From: Planctomycetaceae bacterium
GTDB taxonomy: Bacteria; Planctomycetota; Planctomycetia; Pirellulales; Pirellulaceae
Reading direction: 5' to 3'
Length of the DNA stretch: 64,000 nucleotides
NCBI GenBank assembly: GCA_012729315.1
Contig: JAAYDI010000194.1
Coordinates: 1 to 64,000, forward strand
Shown: positions 17,147 through 26,949 of the stretch, piece by piece
Position numbering within the stretch: position 1 is the first letter of the stretch
Layout: every line of letters starts with the position of its first letter
Position numbers and translations under genes: made by a program
The notes under the pieces: generated by a model
Told to the model about the DNA's origin: nothing
Databases searched by the model: none
What the model saw: the letters and a program-made list of their open reading frames with translations, nothing else

Positions 17147-17182
17147 ATGATGCAGAAGAACAATATGATGCAGAAGAACAAT
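17147..17182 (+). repeat. Exact 18-bp tandem duplication inside a coding start
   Basis: ATGATGCAGAAGAACAAT occurs at 17147-17164 and again at 17165-17182, giving a choice of in-frame start codons in front of the Tat leader. Confidence 0.9.
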
Positions 17183-18514
17183 CTGTCACGACGTGGATTT
17201 CTGGGCGCCGCGGCGGGAGTGGCCGCGTTCACGGTGGTGCCACGCCATGTGTTGGGTGGTCCCGGCCAGACGCCGCCGAGTGAGAAGCTGAACATCGCGG
17301 GGATCGGCGTGGGTGGGCAGGGGGCAGGCGATCTGCGCGCCATGGAGAGCGAGAACATCGTGGCGCTGTGCGACGTGGACTGGGCCCACGCTGCCGGCAC
17401 CTTCGCACGCTACCCCGACGCCAGGAAGTACAAAGACTTCCGGGAGATGCTGGACAAGGAGGAGGCGAATATCGACGCCGTCGTCGTGGCGACGCCGGAC
17501 CATTGCCATGCTGTTGCCTCCATCGCGGCCATCAAACGCGGCAAGCACGTCTATTGTGAGAAACCGCTCACGCACACGGTGTACGAAGCACGCGCGCTGG
17601 CGGATGCCGCGCGCGAGTACAAAGTCGCCACGCAGATGGGCAACCAGGGGCAGGCCGGCGAACAGGTGCGGCAGCTGTGCGAGACGATCTGGGACGGAGC
17701 GATCGGGCAGGTGCGCGAAGTCCATGTCTGGACCGATCGCCCGCTCAACGGAATCAACAACGTGTACTGGCCGCAGGGGGTGAACCGGCCCGCCGACACG
17801 CCGCCCGTTCCCGACACGCTCGACTGGGACGTGTGGCTCGGCCCGTCTCCGGAACGTCCCTATCATCCCGCGTACCTGCCATTCAAGTGGCGTGGCTGGT
17901 GGGACTTCGGCACCGGCGCGCTGGGTGACATCGGCTGCCACAGTCTGGATCCCGTCTTCCGCGCGCTCAAGCTCGGGCACCCGACGAGTGTGGAAGCCTG
18001 CTGCTCGCTGGTGAACGACGAGACGTATCCGGTGGCGTCGCGCGTCACCTACGAATTCCCGGCGCGCGGGGATCTGGCCCCCGTCACGGTGCACTGGTAC
18101 GACGGCGGCATGAAGCCGGCCCGCCCCCCGGAACTGGATGACGGCCGGGCGTGGGACACCAACGGCGCGCTGTACGTCGGCGACAACGGCAAGATCTACA
18201 ACGGCCGCCTGCTCCCTGAAGCGCGCCAGAAAGAGTATGGCACGCCGCCACAGAAGCTGGAACGCTCGCCCGGCCATTACGTCGAGTGGATCCAGGCCTG
18301 CAAAGGGGGCAAACCGGCCGGCTCGAATTTCCCCGATCACGCCGGTGTGCTGGCCCAGGTCGTCCTGCTGGGCAACATCGCCCTGCGCCCCGCGATAAAG
18401 GAGAATCTTATCAGCACCAAGCTGTACTGGGATCCGGAAGCGTTCCAGATCACGAACATGCCGGAAGCCAACCAGTACCTGCACCAGGAGTACCGTGCCG
18501 GCTGGGCGCTGTAA
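17147..18514 (+). CDS. Tat-exported Gfo/Idh/MocA oxidoreductase with duplicated N-terminal hexapeptide
   Basis: 455 residues from ATG 17147, preceded by GAGGAG. The first twelve residues are M-M-Q-K-N-N twice, encoded by an exact 18-bp duplication. The Tat leader L-S-R-R-G-F-L-G-A-A-A-G follows. Core motifs: L-N-I-A-G-I-G-V-G-G-Q-G, A-L-C-D-V-D-W, Y-C-E-K-P-L-T-H-T, D-V-W-L-G-P-S and W-W-D-F-G-T-G-A-L-G-D-I-G-C-H. It probably acts on sugars in the periplasm. A second start at 17165 would remove the first repeat and keep the leader intact. Confidence 0.9.
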   Translation: MMQKNNMMQKNNLSRRGFLGAAAGVAAFTVVPRHVLGGPGQTPPSEKLNIAGIGVGGQGAGDLRAMESENIVALCDVDWAHAAGTFARYPDARKYKDFREMLDKEEANIDAVVVATPDHCHAVASIAAIKRGKHVYCEKPLTHTVYEARALADAAREYKVATQMGNQGQAGEQVRQLCETIWDGAIGQVREVHVWTDRPLNGINNVYWPQGVNRPADTPPVPDTLDWDVWLGPSPERPYHPAYLPFKWRGWWDFGTGALGDIGCHSLDPVFRALKLGHPTSVEACCSLVNDETYPVASRVTYEFPARGDLAPVTVHWYDGGMKPARPPELDDGRAWDTNGALYVGDNGKIYNGRLLPEARQKEYGTPPQKLERSPGHYVEWIQACKGGKPAGSNFPDHAGVLAQVVLLGNIALRPAIKENLISTKLYWDPEAFQITNMPEANQYLHQEYRAGWAL

Positions 18515-18540
18515 CAGGCCCGCGAACCTCCAAACCTCCA

Positions 18541-18574
18541 CCGGTGCACTGCCGTGCACACGACAGTGCACCGG
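18541..18574. terminator. Bidirectional terminator hairpin, 11-bp stem
   Basis: CCGGTGCACTG (18541-18551) pairs perfectly with CAGTGCACCGG (18564-18574) around a 12-base loop. It lies between two convergent genes, 27 bases after one stop and 3 bases before the other. Confidence 0.65.
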
Positions 18575-18576
18575 GT

Positions 18577-19419
18577 CTACATCAGACTCACGGCGCGGCA
18601 GATCCCCAGGCCGATCAAGACTGCGATCGGCAGTCCGATCGCCACGAGGTGCCACACGGTCAGTTTGGCCACCACCAGCTCGCGCAGCCGTTGCTGCCAG
18701 GCACCGTCGAGCCGGCGGTAGGCACGCCAGTAGTGCACGCCCGTGGCCGCGTTGCACGCCAGGACGATGGTGGCCGACAGGATGATGTAAGTCAGCCACT
18801 GCGCGCTGTAGTCGCCCAGCACGGCGGCCACGGCCAGCGAGACGGCCGCCGCGGTCGTCGTGCCCCAGAGACTGATGACGACGGCCACGACCGTCTGGTG
18901 GACACCGCGCGTGGCCGATGCGTCGATCCTGTTCATCACACTGTCGGTCTGCTGGTCGATCCACTCTTCCAGCCGCTGCTTGCCGCGCGAACCCACCGCT
19001 GACATCCCTCGCAGCACGGCTCCTACGACGGCCGACACGATCAGCACATCGTCGACGTAGCCGACCCCCGGCACCACGTCGGGTATCGCGTCGAGCGGAC
19101 TGATGAAATAGAGGAGCGCCGCGGCTATCCACAGGACATCGGTCTTGCGCAGCTCGCTGCGCCGCCCCCACAACTCCGCCGCCTGGTTCACGGCACGCTG
19201 CAGTTTGCCGCCGTGCGCCGCGGCCGGACCGAGCTGTTCCATTTTGTCGGCCAGTTGGCTCTCGATCTGCTGGCGGCACTCTGGCGACTGTGCGCGCCGC
19301 AGGAAGCGGGTGGTAAACAGCCGCCACGCCCGCTTCTCGAGATTGCGAGACTTCATCCAGCCGGTTCGCATGAGACGTCCATCTGCGTGTAGAATGGGGA
19401 CTGCGTTGCTTGGTGTCAT
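18577..19419 (-). CDS. DUF1232 (YkvA-like) membrane protein
   Basis: 280 residues; Met17 (19371) is an equally good start, as neither has a clear ribosome site. Residues about 95-135 (V-L-W-I-A-A-A-L-L-Y-F-I-S-P-L-D-A-I-P-D...G-Y-V-D-D-V-L-I-V) are the DUF1232 signature Y-F-I-x-P-x-D-x-I-P-D, a short membrane-associated motif of unknown function. The C-terminal half adds about three hydrophobic segments, including a final L-V-A-I-G-L-P-I-A-V-L-I-G-L-G-I. The N-terminus is basic and helical. Inner-membrane protein of unknown role. Confidence 0.75.
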   Translation of the reverse strand: MTPSNAVPILHADGRLMRTGWMKSRNLEKRAWRLFTTRFLRRAQSPECRQQIESQLADKMEQLGPAAAHGGKLQRAVNQAAELWGRRSELRKTDVLWIAAALLYFISPLDAIPDVVPGVGYVDDVLIVSAVVGAVLRGMSAVGSRGKQRLEEWIDQQTDSVMNRIDASATRGVHQTVVAVVISLWGTTTAAAVSLAVAAVLGDYSAQWLTYIILSATIVLACNAATGVHYWRAYRRLDGAWQQRLRELVVAKLTVWHLVAIGLPIAVLIGLGICRAVSLM

Positions 19420-19499
19420 TATAGCACCCGCGGAACTACGGGAAGATTCTCGAGGATCAGGGAGGATTCGACGCCGCGGAGCTGGGAACGAGCGCGCGC

Positions 19500-19610
19500 A
19501 TGATCCAGGTGCGGACGATCAGTGCGGTGCTGGCGGTGTGTCCCGCCGCCGGCGAGGAGGTGGAGGTGGTCTGCGCGTGGGACTTCACGTTGCTGCGGCG
19601 CTACAGCTGA
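19500..19610 (+). CDS. Possible 36-residue peptide, doubtful
   Basis: ATG 19500 opens a frame ending at TGA 19608-19610, with plausible residues (V-R-T-I-S-A-V-L-A-V-C-P-A-A-G-E-E-V-E-V-V). The frame is open for a further 24 codons upstream without a start codon, back to a TAG near 19430. It may therefore be the tail of a decayed gene. No family recognised. It ends 13 bases before the C_GCAxxG-type gene. Confidence 0.2.
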   Translation: MIQVRTISAVLAVCPAAGEEVEVVCAWDFTLLRRYS

Positions 19611-19623
19611 AAGAGCCAGATTG

Positions 19624-20316
19624 ATGACTGTCACACGACACATACCGGACCGGCGGACGCTGACGCGGCGCTGTTTCATATCTACCGGAGGCACCGCGGC
19701 CGTGGTGCTGGCACTGGGTTCCTGCGCGAAGGAAGCTGCGCCGCCCGCGCCTGTGGCCCCGGACGACAAGGAGACCGCTGAGGTATCTCCCCAGCCGCCC
19801 GTGGAGACGCTGCCGCGCGAGGAGTTCCTGGCGTGGATCGAGACGCGCGCGGAATACAACATGCAGCGCTGCCACCACTGCGCTCAGGCAGCCTTCCTGA
19901 CGCTCCAGGAAGGATTCGGACTGCCGGGCGACAACATGTTCAAAGCCCTGACGCCCCTGCCGGGGATCGCCGAACGCGGCGAGACGTGTGGAGCCGTCAC
20001 CAGTTCGCTCCTGGCACTCGGGCTGATGTTCGGCAGCGACCTGGTCGGCGACGCGATCACGTGGCGGGCATCGCTGGTTCCGGCGCGGAGTTTCTGCCAG
20101 CGCTTCGTGGAGGAACTGGGCAGCACGCAATGCGGAGACCTGCTGGAACAGCACATGGGGAAACGTTACAACCTTGCCGACCCGTGGGAACGGGCCGAGT
20201 TCATGGCGGCACAGCCCGGACCGGAGACTGTGTGCGGGCGGGTCGTGAAGACCGCCGTGCGACACGCGGCAGCAGTGATCCTGGAGACGCGTGCGGCGAA
20301 GTCCAGCAAACCCTGA
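19624..20316 (+). CDS. Tat-lipoprotein of the C_GCAxxG_C_C redox family
   Basis: 230 residues from ATG 19624. L-T-R-R-C-F-I-S-T is a twin-arginine signal, and A-L-G-S-C is a good lipobox, so the protein is probably exported folded and lipid-anchored. The mature part has C-H-H-C-A-Q-A (about residue 83), G-E-T-C-G-A-V-T-S-S-L-L-A-L-G-L-M-F-G (about 122) and later single Cys in R-S-F-C-Q-R-F, S-T-Q-C-G-D and E-T-V-C-G-R. This spacing matches the C_GCAxxG_C_C family of putative redox-active or metal-binding proteins. A following R-V-V-K-T-A completes the pattern. No electron-transfer partner is adjacent. Confidence 0.7.
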   Translation: MTVTRHIPDRRTLTRRCFISTGGTAAVVLALGSCAKEAAPPAPVAPDDKETAEVSPQPPVETLPREEFLAWIETRAEYNMQRCHHCAQAAFLTLQEGFGLPGDNMFKALTPLPGIAERGETCGAVTSSLLALGLMFGSDLVGDAITWRASLVPARSFCQRFVEELGSTQCGDLLEQHMGKRYNLADPWERAEFMAAQPGPETVCGRVVKTAVRHAAAVILETRAAKSSKP

Positions 20317-20416
20317 CTCCTCCCGGCGCTCCCGCACGCCGCGGGAACCTCGCCGCGGAGTGCGGACTCGAATCGCGCGGGTTTCCGGCGAGCGCCGTCA
20401 CACCATGCACCTGCCA

Positions 20417-23400
20417 TCACCCCACCGCATCCTCTTGTTCCATGGCGGACTGCGGCAGGCCATGGCCGGGTTTATTGGCGTACAGGAGCCAATAGGCGAC
20501 TGGGATGACGAACAAGGTGAAGAGCGTGGAGGCGAACAGGCCGAAGATCAGCGACCAGGCCAGGCCGGAGAAGATCGGATCGATGATGATCGGGACGGCA
20601 CCCAGCATGGCCGCGCTGGCGGTCAGCAGGATCGGCCGCAGCCGGACCACCCGGCTCTCCATGATCGCATCGAACAGCGAGCGGCCACGGGCCAGCGAGA
20701 GGTGGATGAAGTCGACGAGGATAATCGAGTCGCGGGTCACGATCCCTGCCAGGGCGATCATGCCAATCATGCCGGTGGCGGTGAAGTAGACAGGATCGAG
20801 ATATCCGCCCACCTCCTGGCCGCTCCACAGGTTCAGCAGCCAGAAGCCGGGCATGACACCCAGGATGGTCAGTGGGATAGCCAGCATGACGACGATCGGG
20901 ACGGTGAACGAGCCCATCTGGGCGACCAGCAGAATGTAGATCGCGATCATCGCCGCGCCGAACGCGAGCCCCAGATCACGGAACACGTCCAACGTAATCT
21001 TCCACTCGCCTTCGCCGGCGAAGTCGACGGTGAACCCTGCCGGCACACTCCAGGCGATATGGCTGCCATTGGAAAAGAAGCTCCGCTCGGCCACGGGGCG
21101 CGGCTCGGACATTGACACCCAGCCGTTTCCCACCGGTACGGAATCGGCCGGCGCCGGATCTCCGTCCACCCGGTCGACCAGCATGTCCATCACGACGTCG
21201 GCCGGCGGCCGGCCAGCGGTTTCGGCAAACACGTAGGCCACCCGTTCCAGGTTCTTGTGGTAGATCATCTGGTCGACGCGAGTCGTCTCCCACCGTCCCA
21301 ATTCTGCCAGGGGAACCAGCTGACCGGCGTTGCCCTTGACGTACACCCGCGCCAGATCCGCAGCACTGGTCCGCTGATCGACCGGCAGCCGCAGTATGAT
21401 GCGCAGCGGGTTACGCTCGGTGTCGTTCCGCATCAGTCCCACCGAGTCGCTGGCCAGCAGCGACTGCAGCGTGCTCGCGATCTGGTCGGTCGTGATGCCA
21501 TTGAGCGCGGCTTTTTCTTTGTCGGTCACGAAGACCAGCTTGGGTTGGGCAGCTTCACGCACCGGATCGATGTCGACCACGCCCGGTTCCCTGGCCATGC
21601 GGGCCCGCACGGTATCGGCGGCCAGCAGCAGATCCTCGTACTGGTGGTCCGGCTGCCCGTACACTTCGGCCACCACGCTGGCGATCACGGGTGGGCCTGG
21701 AGGGGTCTCGACGAGTTTCAGACGCACGTGGTGCCGCGCCGCGATGGCCTGCAGATCCTGACGCATCCGCAAGCCGATGGCGTGACTCTGCTGCCGCCGG
21801 TTCTTCTTGCCGGCCAGGTTGACCTGCACCTGTGCCACCTCGTCCCCCTGGCGCAGATAGTAATGCCGCACCAGTCCGTTGAAGTCCATCGGCGAGGCGA
21901 GCCCGACGTAGCTGGTGAAATCAGAGACCTCGGGCACACCCGCCAGGTAGGCCTCGAAGTCGCGGACGGCGGCGTCCGTGCGTTCCAGCGTGGTGCCTTT
22001 GTCCAGGTCGAGCACCAGGAGCAGTTCGTTCTTGTTGTCGAAGGGCAGCATCTTCAGCGGTACGCTGCGCGCGGCCGCCATGCCCATCGCTCCGACCGTC
22101 AACAAGGTCACCACCAGCAGGAATGTCCAGGCCATCAGCCGCGAGTGCAGCAAGGGGGCCATCAGGGGGTAGAACAGCTTATAGAGCCGCGATTGCTTGA
22201 CCGCGTCCAGGTCATGCAGGTCGTGCTCTGTGGCGTGCCCCTCGGCCGCCCCGCTGCCGTACTGCCGCCGCAGAATGTGATAGGCCATCCACGGGGTGAT
22301 CGTGAACGCGACGACCATCGACATGAGCATGGTGACCGGCACGTTCAGCGCCATCGGCCCCATGTACGGGCCCATCATGCCGGTGATGAAGAACATCGGG
22401 AGGAAGCTGACGATCACGGCCAGCGTCGCCGTAATCAGCGGCGGGCGAATCTCGGCCACCGCCTCCAGCACGATCCGGCGCGTCGCTTTCTTGCGCAGCG
22501 CAAAATGGCGCACGATGTTCTCGACGTCCACAATCGGATCGTCCACCAGGAGCCCCAGGGAGAGGATCAAGGCGAAGAGCGTGACGCGGTTGATGGTGTA
22601 GCCCAGGAGCAGGTTCACGGCCAGGGTGAGCCCGAACACGACCGGCACAGACACCGCGACGATGAAGGCTTCGCGCCAGCCCAGCCCCAGCGTGAGCAGC
22701 GCCACGACGATGAGGACCGCGACCGCCAGCGCTTCGACCAGCTCGTTGACTTTCTCGTCCGCCGTCAGGCCGTAGTTGCGCGTGACGACCAGCTCCATGT
22801 CGTCGGGTACGAACTGTGCCTGCAGGGATTCCGCTTCCCGCAACACGGCATTGGCGACCCAGACGGCGTTGGATCCCTGCTTTTTCGCAATCGCAACCGT
22901 CACCGCGGACCGGATCGCCGGACTCGCCGGACCCGCCGCGTGCGCTACGGATGACTCCCCCAGCACGGTGCCGGGGAAGAACTCGTGGTGCGTGAAGCCT
23001 CGCGCCGGTCCCCAGCCGTGGCGGACGTAGTTGTTGATCTCATCCGGCCCGTCTTCGATCCGCGCGACATCTTTCAGGAACACCGGAGCATCGTCAAACA
23101 CGCTGACAACCAGATCGCCCAGCTGCCGCGCTTCGGCCAACGGCGCACCCGCTTCGACCTGGATCAGCTGATCGTTGGCGCGGAAGCTGCCGGCGGTCTG
23201 CTGGACGTTGGCGCCCTGGATGGCGCGCTGCACCTCCAGAGGTGAAACATGGTATGCTGCCATCCGGTCCGGGTTCAGCAGCACCTGCACGACGCGCGGC
23301 TGGCCGCCCACGACATAGGCGCGCGACACGTTCGACATGCCGGCCAGACGCTGTGCCAGTTCCTCCGCCACCCGCCGCAAAGTCATGCTGTCCGCCGTGG

Positions 23401-23884
23401 GGCTGGCGAGCGTCAGGGTGACGATCGGCACGTCGTCGATCTCCACCGGCTTGACCACCCAGCCGGTCACGCCCGGAGGGACCAGGTCGACGTTTTCGTC
23501 CAGCTTCTTCTGCAGCTTGACCAGGCTCCGCTCACGGTCCTCGCCGACATAGTAGCGGACCGTGATGATGCCCAGGTTCTCGCGGCTCATCGAATACACA
23601 TACTCGACCCCGTCGATCTGGTAGAGGATCTTCTCGAGCGGCGTCGTAACCAGTTGCTCGACTTCCGCCGCGGAATGGCCCGGGAAGTTGACGTAGACAT
23701 CGGCCAGCGGCACGATGATCTGCGGGTCTTCCTCGCGCGGGGTGATTCCCAGCGCGGCCAGGCCCAAGACGGTGGCCATCAAGATCAGGACCAGCGAGAG
23801 ATTGGACTCCAGAAAGATCTTGACGATGCGATTCGTCAGGCCATGATGTGCCATGCCTGCGGGAACGCCGGGATGTTCACTCAT
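20417..23884 (-). CDS. RND efflux transporter permease subunit
   Basis: 1155 residues starting at ATG 23884, which overlaps the stop of the upstream adaptor gene by four bases (ATGA), implying coupled translation. It has the RND plan: TM1 (L-V-L-I-L-M-A-T-V-L-G-L-A-A-L-G), first large periplasmic loop, TM2-6 with L-S-L-G-L-L-V-D-D-P-I-V-D-V-E-N-I (the paired Asp of the proton relay) and F-L-P-M-F-F-I-T-G-M-M-G, then the second loop and TM7-12 ending G-P-I-F-S-G-L-A-W-S-type sequence. At 1155 residues it is longer than the usual 1030-1050. Substrate (drug, metal or lipid) is not determinable; no outer-membrane TolC-like gene is present. Confidence 0.9.
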   Translation of the reverse strand: MSEHPGVPAGMAHHGLTNRIVKIFLESNLSLVLILMATVLGLAALGITPREEDPQIIVPLADVYVNFPGHSAAEVEQLVTTPLEKILYQIDGVEYVYSMSRENLGIITVRYYVGEDRERSLVKLQKKLDENVDLVPPGVTGWVVKPVEIDDVPIVTLTLASPTADSMTLRRVAEELAQRLAGMSNVSRAYVVGGQPRVVQVLLNPDRMAAYHVSPLEVQRAIQGANVQQTAGSFRANDQLIQVEAGAPLAEARQLGDLVVSVFDDAPVFLKDVARIEDGPDEINNYVRHGWGPARGFTHHEFFPGTVLGESSVAHAAGPASPAIRSAVTVAIAKKQGSNAVWVANAVLREAESLQAQFVPDDMELVVTRNYGLTADEKVNELVEALAVAVLIVVALLTLGLGWREAFIVAVSVPVVFGLTLAVNLLLGYTINRVTLFALILSLGLLVDDPIVDVENIVRHFALRKKATRRIVLEAVAEIRPPLITATLAVIVSFLPMFFITGMMGPYMGPMALNVPVTMLMSMVVAFTITPWMAYHILRRQYGSGAAEGHATEHDLHDLDAVKQSRLYKLFYPLMAPLLHSRLMAWTFLLVVTLLTVGAMGMAAARSVPLKMLPFDNKNELLLVLDLDKGTTLERTDAAVRDFEAYLAGVPEVSDFTSYVGLASPMDFNGLVRHYYLRQGDEVAQVQVNLAGKKNRRQQSHAIGLRMRQDLQAIAARHHVRLKLVETPPGPPVIASVVAEVYGQPDHQYEDLLLAADTVRARMAREPGVVDIDPVREAAQPKLVFVTDKEKAALNGITTDQIASTLQSLLASDSVGLMRNDTERNPLRIILRLPVDQRTSAADLARVYVKGNAGQLVPLAELGRWETTRVDQMIYHKNLERVAYVFAETAGRPPADVVMDMLVDRVDGDPAPADSVPVGNGWVSMSEPRPVAERSFFSNGSHIAWSVPAGFTVDFAGEGEWKITLDVFRDLGLAFGAAMIAIYILLVAQMGSFTVPIVVMLAIPLTILGVMPGFWLLNLWSGQEVGGYLDPVYFTATGMIGMIALAGIVTRDSIILVDFIHLSLARGRSLFDAIMESRVVRLRPILLTASAAMLGAVPIIIDPIFSGLAWSLIFGLFASTLFTLFVIPVAYWLLYANKPGHGLPQSAMEQEDAVG

Positions 23885-25086
23885 GAGAGGCCTCCTGCAG
23901 TGCGGTCGCCTCCCTCGGCCGGCTTGTCGGCCGGCGCGGGCTCCGTGGCGGGCGCCGGGGGGACGTGAGCCGGTGCGACGACCTGCTCGCCGCTGCGCAG
24001 GCCGGAGAGCACTTCGACCTGATCGGCCAGCGGCTGGCCGTCCGGGCCCTCCACATCGCCCAGATACCGCCCGGTGCGGATCGCACGCTGGGTCGCGCTG
24101 CTGCCCTCCACCACCTGCACGAGTTCCAGCTGGCCGACCAGCTGGACGGCCGACTGCGGGATGGCCAGGACCTGTTCCGCGCCGAGCGGGATGATGATGC
24201 GGCCAAACATGCCAGAGTAGACGCCGTCGGGGCAGGGGCCGGTCACCTTGACCTGGAACGCGCGGCTGGATGCCTGCGCCTCGGGAACAATCTCGCTGAC
24301 CGTGCCGCCACACTCCTTGTCGAGCCCTTCAATCCGCACGCCGATCGTCTGCCCGACACTCAGCTCGCGGGTCAACGATTCCCGCACGTTGGCCACCAGC
24401 TGCATCCGCGTGGGATCAAACAGCGTCGCCACCAACTGGCCAGGCGTGACCATGTCTCCCGCGTCCACCTTCTTGTCGATCAGGGTGCCGTCAATCGGGG
24501 ACCGGATCGTCGCCCAGTCCAGCGTGGCCTGTACTTCCTTGACCGTCTGCTGCGCCCGCTGCAACTCCGCCTCGGCAGTCCGCAACGCGGCCACTGCTCG
24601 GTCATACTCCTGGCGGCTGATGGCGTTGGATTGCAGCAGTGATGCGCCACGCTCCTCGTCCGCAGCCGCCTGGACCTGCACCGCTTCGGCCGAATTCACC
24701 GCGGCTTGGGCCTGGGCAAGCTTCGCCTGCAGGTCGGTGTCGTCCAGTCGCACCAGCACTTCACCAGCCTGCACCTGCTGCCCGGCCTTGATGTTGACCT
24801 CCACCACGCGCGCCAGCAGCTTCGAGCCGACGGAAATCTCGTGTACCGCTCGAATCGACCCCACCGCCGACTCCGTCAGCGGGAGCGTGACCGGCAGGAC
24901 GCGGGCCGGCTCCCCCTCGAGCCGGAACCCTGCCGCGGCATCGGTCAGTACGTCCTCCGGCACCTTCGGCGAGAACCGCCCGCTGAGCCAGAACATGATG
25001 ACGATGACACCCGCGACGAAACCGAACAGTACCGCTCCCCGACTAATCCAGGGAGCCAACCGACTTCGGGAAGCCTGCTGAACCAT
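23881..25086 (-). CDS. RND efflux periplasmic adaptor (membrane fusion protein)
   Basis: 401 residues. An N-terminal membrane anchor (V-L-F-G-F-V-A-G-V-I-V-I-M-F-W-L) is followed by the lipoyl-like half-motif S-K-L-L-A-R-V-V-E-V-N-I-K-A-G-Q-Q-V, a coiled-coil hairpin (L-A-Q-A-Q-A-A-V-N-S-A...A-L-R-T-A-E-A-E-L-Q-R-A-Q-Q), and the second half-motif I-R-S-P-I-D-G-T-L-I-D-K-K-V-D-A-G-D. Beta-barrel and membrane-proximal domains complete it. It would link the RND pump encoded by the overlapping next gene to an outer-membrane channel. The C-terminus is Pro/Ala-rich. Confidence 0.92.
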   Translation of the reverse strand: MVQQASRSRLAPWISRGAVLFGFVAGVIVIMFWLSGRFSPKVPEDVLTDAAAGFRLEGEPARVLPVTLPLTESAVGSIRAVHEISVGSKLLARVVEVNIKAGQQVQAGEVLVRLDDTDLQAKLAQAQAAVNSAEAVQVQAAADEERGASLLQSNAISRQEYDRAVAALRTAEAELQRAQQTVKEVQATLDWATIRSPIDGTLIDKKVDAGDMVTPGQLVATLFDPTRMQLVANVRESLTRELSVGQTIGVRIEGLDKECGGTVSEIVPEAQASSRAFQVKVTGPCPDGVYSGMFGRIIIPLGAEQVLAIPQSAVQLVGQLELVQVVEGSSATQRAIRTGRYLGDVEGPDGQPLADQVEVLSGLRSGEQVVAPAHVPPAPATEPAPADKPAEGGDRTAGGLS

Positions 25087-25290
25087 TATAGATCACCCAT
25101 CTTGAGGAGATCGGATCACCGCCTTGAACCCTCTGCCGCCGTGCTGGGCATCCTATTGCACGGGTGCGGGCGTCAACAACCACACGATTGGACGCGCCGC
25201 GACCGGGATCGGTTACAGTCCGCGGACGCGGTGGTCTGGCCAAAGAATCTGCGGGCCGTAGGAGAGACGGATCACCTGTCCCTGGCTATT

Positions 25291-25334
25291 GACGGACGCC
25301 TCTCCGAGGCGTGACCGCCCGGCTTCAAACCGGG
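25291..25334. repeat. Dispersed hairpin repeat (ACGCCTC..GAGGCGT) plus second hairpin
   Basis: ACGCCTC (25296-25302) and GAGGCGT (25306-25312) form a 7-bp stem with a 3-base loop. CCCGG (25318-25322) and CCGGG (25330-25334) form a second stem. The first hairpin with its flanks recurs at 50327-50348. It lies between the RND adaptor promoter side and the 3' end of the NPCBM gene. Confidence 0.6.
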
Positions 25335-25362
25335 AGATCGCTGAACATAGCTCACCAGCACA

Positions 25363-26949
25363 CTATCGCAACAACTGCGCGTTGGCCCAGTTGGCATGAT
25401 CGCCCGCGATGCCGTTACCGGAGTCGTCGACGACAAGCCGCAGCTCTTTGGCACCCGTGATGTCGACATCGATTTGTCTGGGCGCATCGCCGCGGACCAT
25501 CTTGCCGGACTCCCACCGTTTCTGGCCGTCCACGATCACGGTGAAACCGAGTGATCCGTATGTGGCCATGTCTGGACCGGCCCACGCCAGAAACCGGCGG
25601 TATGCTCCCTCGAGGTTGTAGACGATCTCGCCGTTTGCGTGTGTCCCCAGTCCGCGCCGAAAACATTGGCCACCGATAGTCAGCTCTTTCTCCCAGACGC
25701 TGCGATTCTTCTGGAGCGTGCCCCACTCCTGTTTGCTGTGCACCGGTTCGAGCGTGTCGAGGAACACGCCGTCGATCTTCTCTATCGGAGCGGCTTGGCG
25801 TGTTTCTGCGGACACGTCCGTCAGCGGTGTGGGCGGCAGGACGCAGACGCTGTCGAGCGAAACCCGTTCCGGCGCTGGCAGACACGCGGGCAGGGACGCG
25901 GTGTCCTGGCCCGGTTTGTCTGCCACGAGCCAGATCGACGCGGTGGCCTCGGGATCCTGGGCGGTCAGCTGCAGGGACACATCGGTTCCGGATTCCGGCA
26001 CCGCGGCCTCCAGGAAATGCCAGTATTCCGGGACCGGCGCGCCGGTGGCCACAAACCCGGCGTCCGAGCGGTTGGACTGCCAGGATACCTGCTGGCCGTC
26101 GACGGTCAGCGTACCGCAGGCGTCCGGCACCGATTTGCCTTCCAGCAGTGCCAGGACGCGCACGCGAGTATTGCCGGCAGGCGGGGTCAGTGTGAAGTCC
26201 GTGCGGATCTCAATTGCGGTGCCGGACGGCGGGGCCAGCGACGTGTAGTCCGCTCCCAACGGCTCCTCGATCGGTTCGAAGACCACACGTTGCATGGTGG
26301 TCTTCGCGGGAGTCACGGCAGCGATCAACGCTGTCCCGACCGCGTCTGTCGCGCGCGGCAATCCCGCGGGTGCGGCACCCGGCGCAAACGACAACACAAG
26401 CGTTTCGTAGGGAGCGAGCGCAATCGTCACGGAGTCGCCGCCACTGAGTCCGTCCCCGTACACGCGTGGTTCCGGATATACGCTCACGGCGTGGACGGGG
26501 CGCTGCCAGGCCGGGTCAACGGTCAGCGTGTACGACTGCTTCTCCACCCAGGGATTGCGCAACAGCACCAGCCCCTGGTCGGAACCCCAATGTGCATACC
26601 CGTAGGGCTCGCGCGGCATGGGCGCGGTGTGGGAGAGCCAGGGCGTGCCGTCGCGCAGCCACGTGGCCGGGCGCAGCGGAAGCGTATTGGGCGCGGTGAG
26701 CAGCGCCGCGTGGTGGCGGGACCAGCTTATCAGCTGGGCCAGCATCGCGTAGCGCCGGTCATTCATGTATCGCGGATTGATGTAGAGCGAAATGAATGCA
26801 TGGCCGCGCAGCACCGTTGTGACCGCGTCGTTCAGGAACGGATCGTCGGTCTGGTGGATGATGCCGAGAATCTCCTGCGCCGGAATGGGCGAAGGCAGCC
26901 GGTCCGCCGCCTGCAGGATAACTGCACAGCCAACTGCTCTCAGGGCCAT
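25363..26949 (-). pseudogene. C-terminal part of an NPCBM-domain glycosidase-like protein, N-terminus missing
   Basis: The frame gives 528 residues from the first plausible Met. The opening (A-Q-E-I-L-G-I-I-H-Q-T...R-G-H-A-F-I-S-L-Y-I-N-P-R-Y-M-N) reads like the last strands of a TIM-barrel hydrolase, not a natural N-terminus, and there is no signal peptide. A beta-sandwich region follows. Residues about 400-528 (W-G-T-L-Q-K-N-R-S...G-G-Q-C-F-R-R-G-L-G-T-H-A-N-G-E-I-V-Y...V-I-V-D-G-Q-K...A-G-D-H-A-N-W-A) are a complete NPCBM carbohydrate-binding module. The upstream 190 bases overlap, in another frame, the end of the CBM9-like gene. A frameshift or internal deletion is the simplest explanation. 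Confidence 0.6.

Noticed and set aside
19420-19499. Open frame leading into the possible 36-residue peptide
   Set aside because: No start codon before a TAG near 19430; at best a gene remnant.
23885-24313. N-terminal extension of the RND pump
   Set aside because: This stretch is antisense-like in composition and overlaps the adaptor gene in another frame; the ATGA overlap and family length support 23884.
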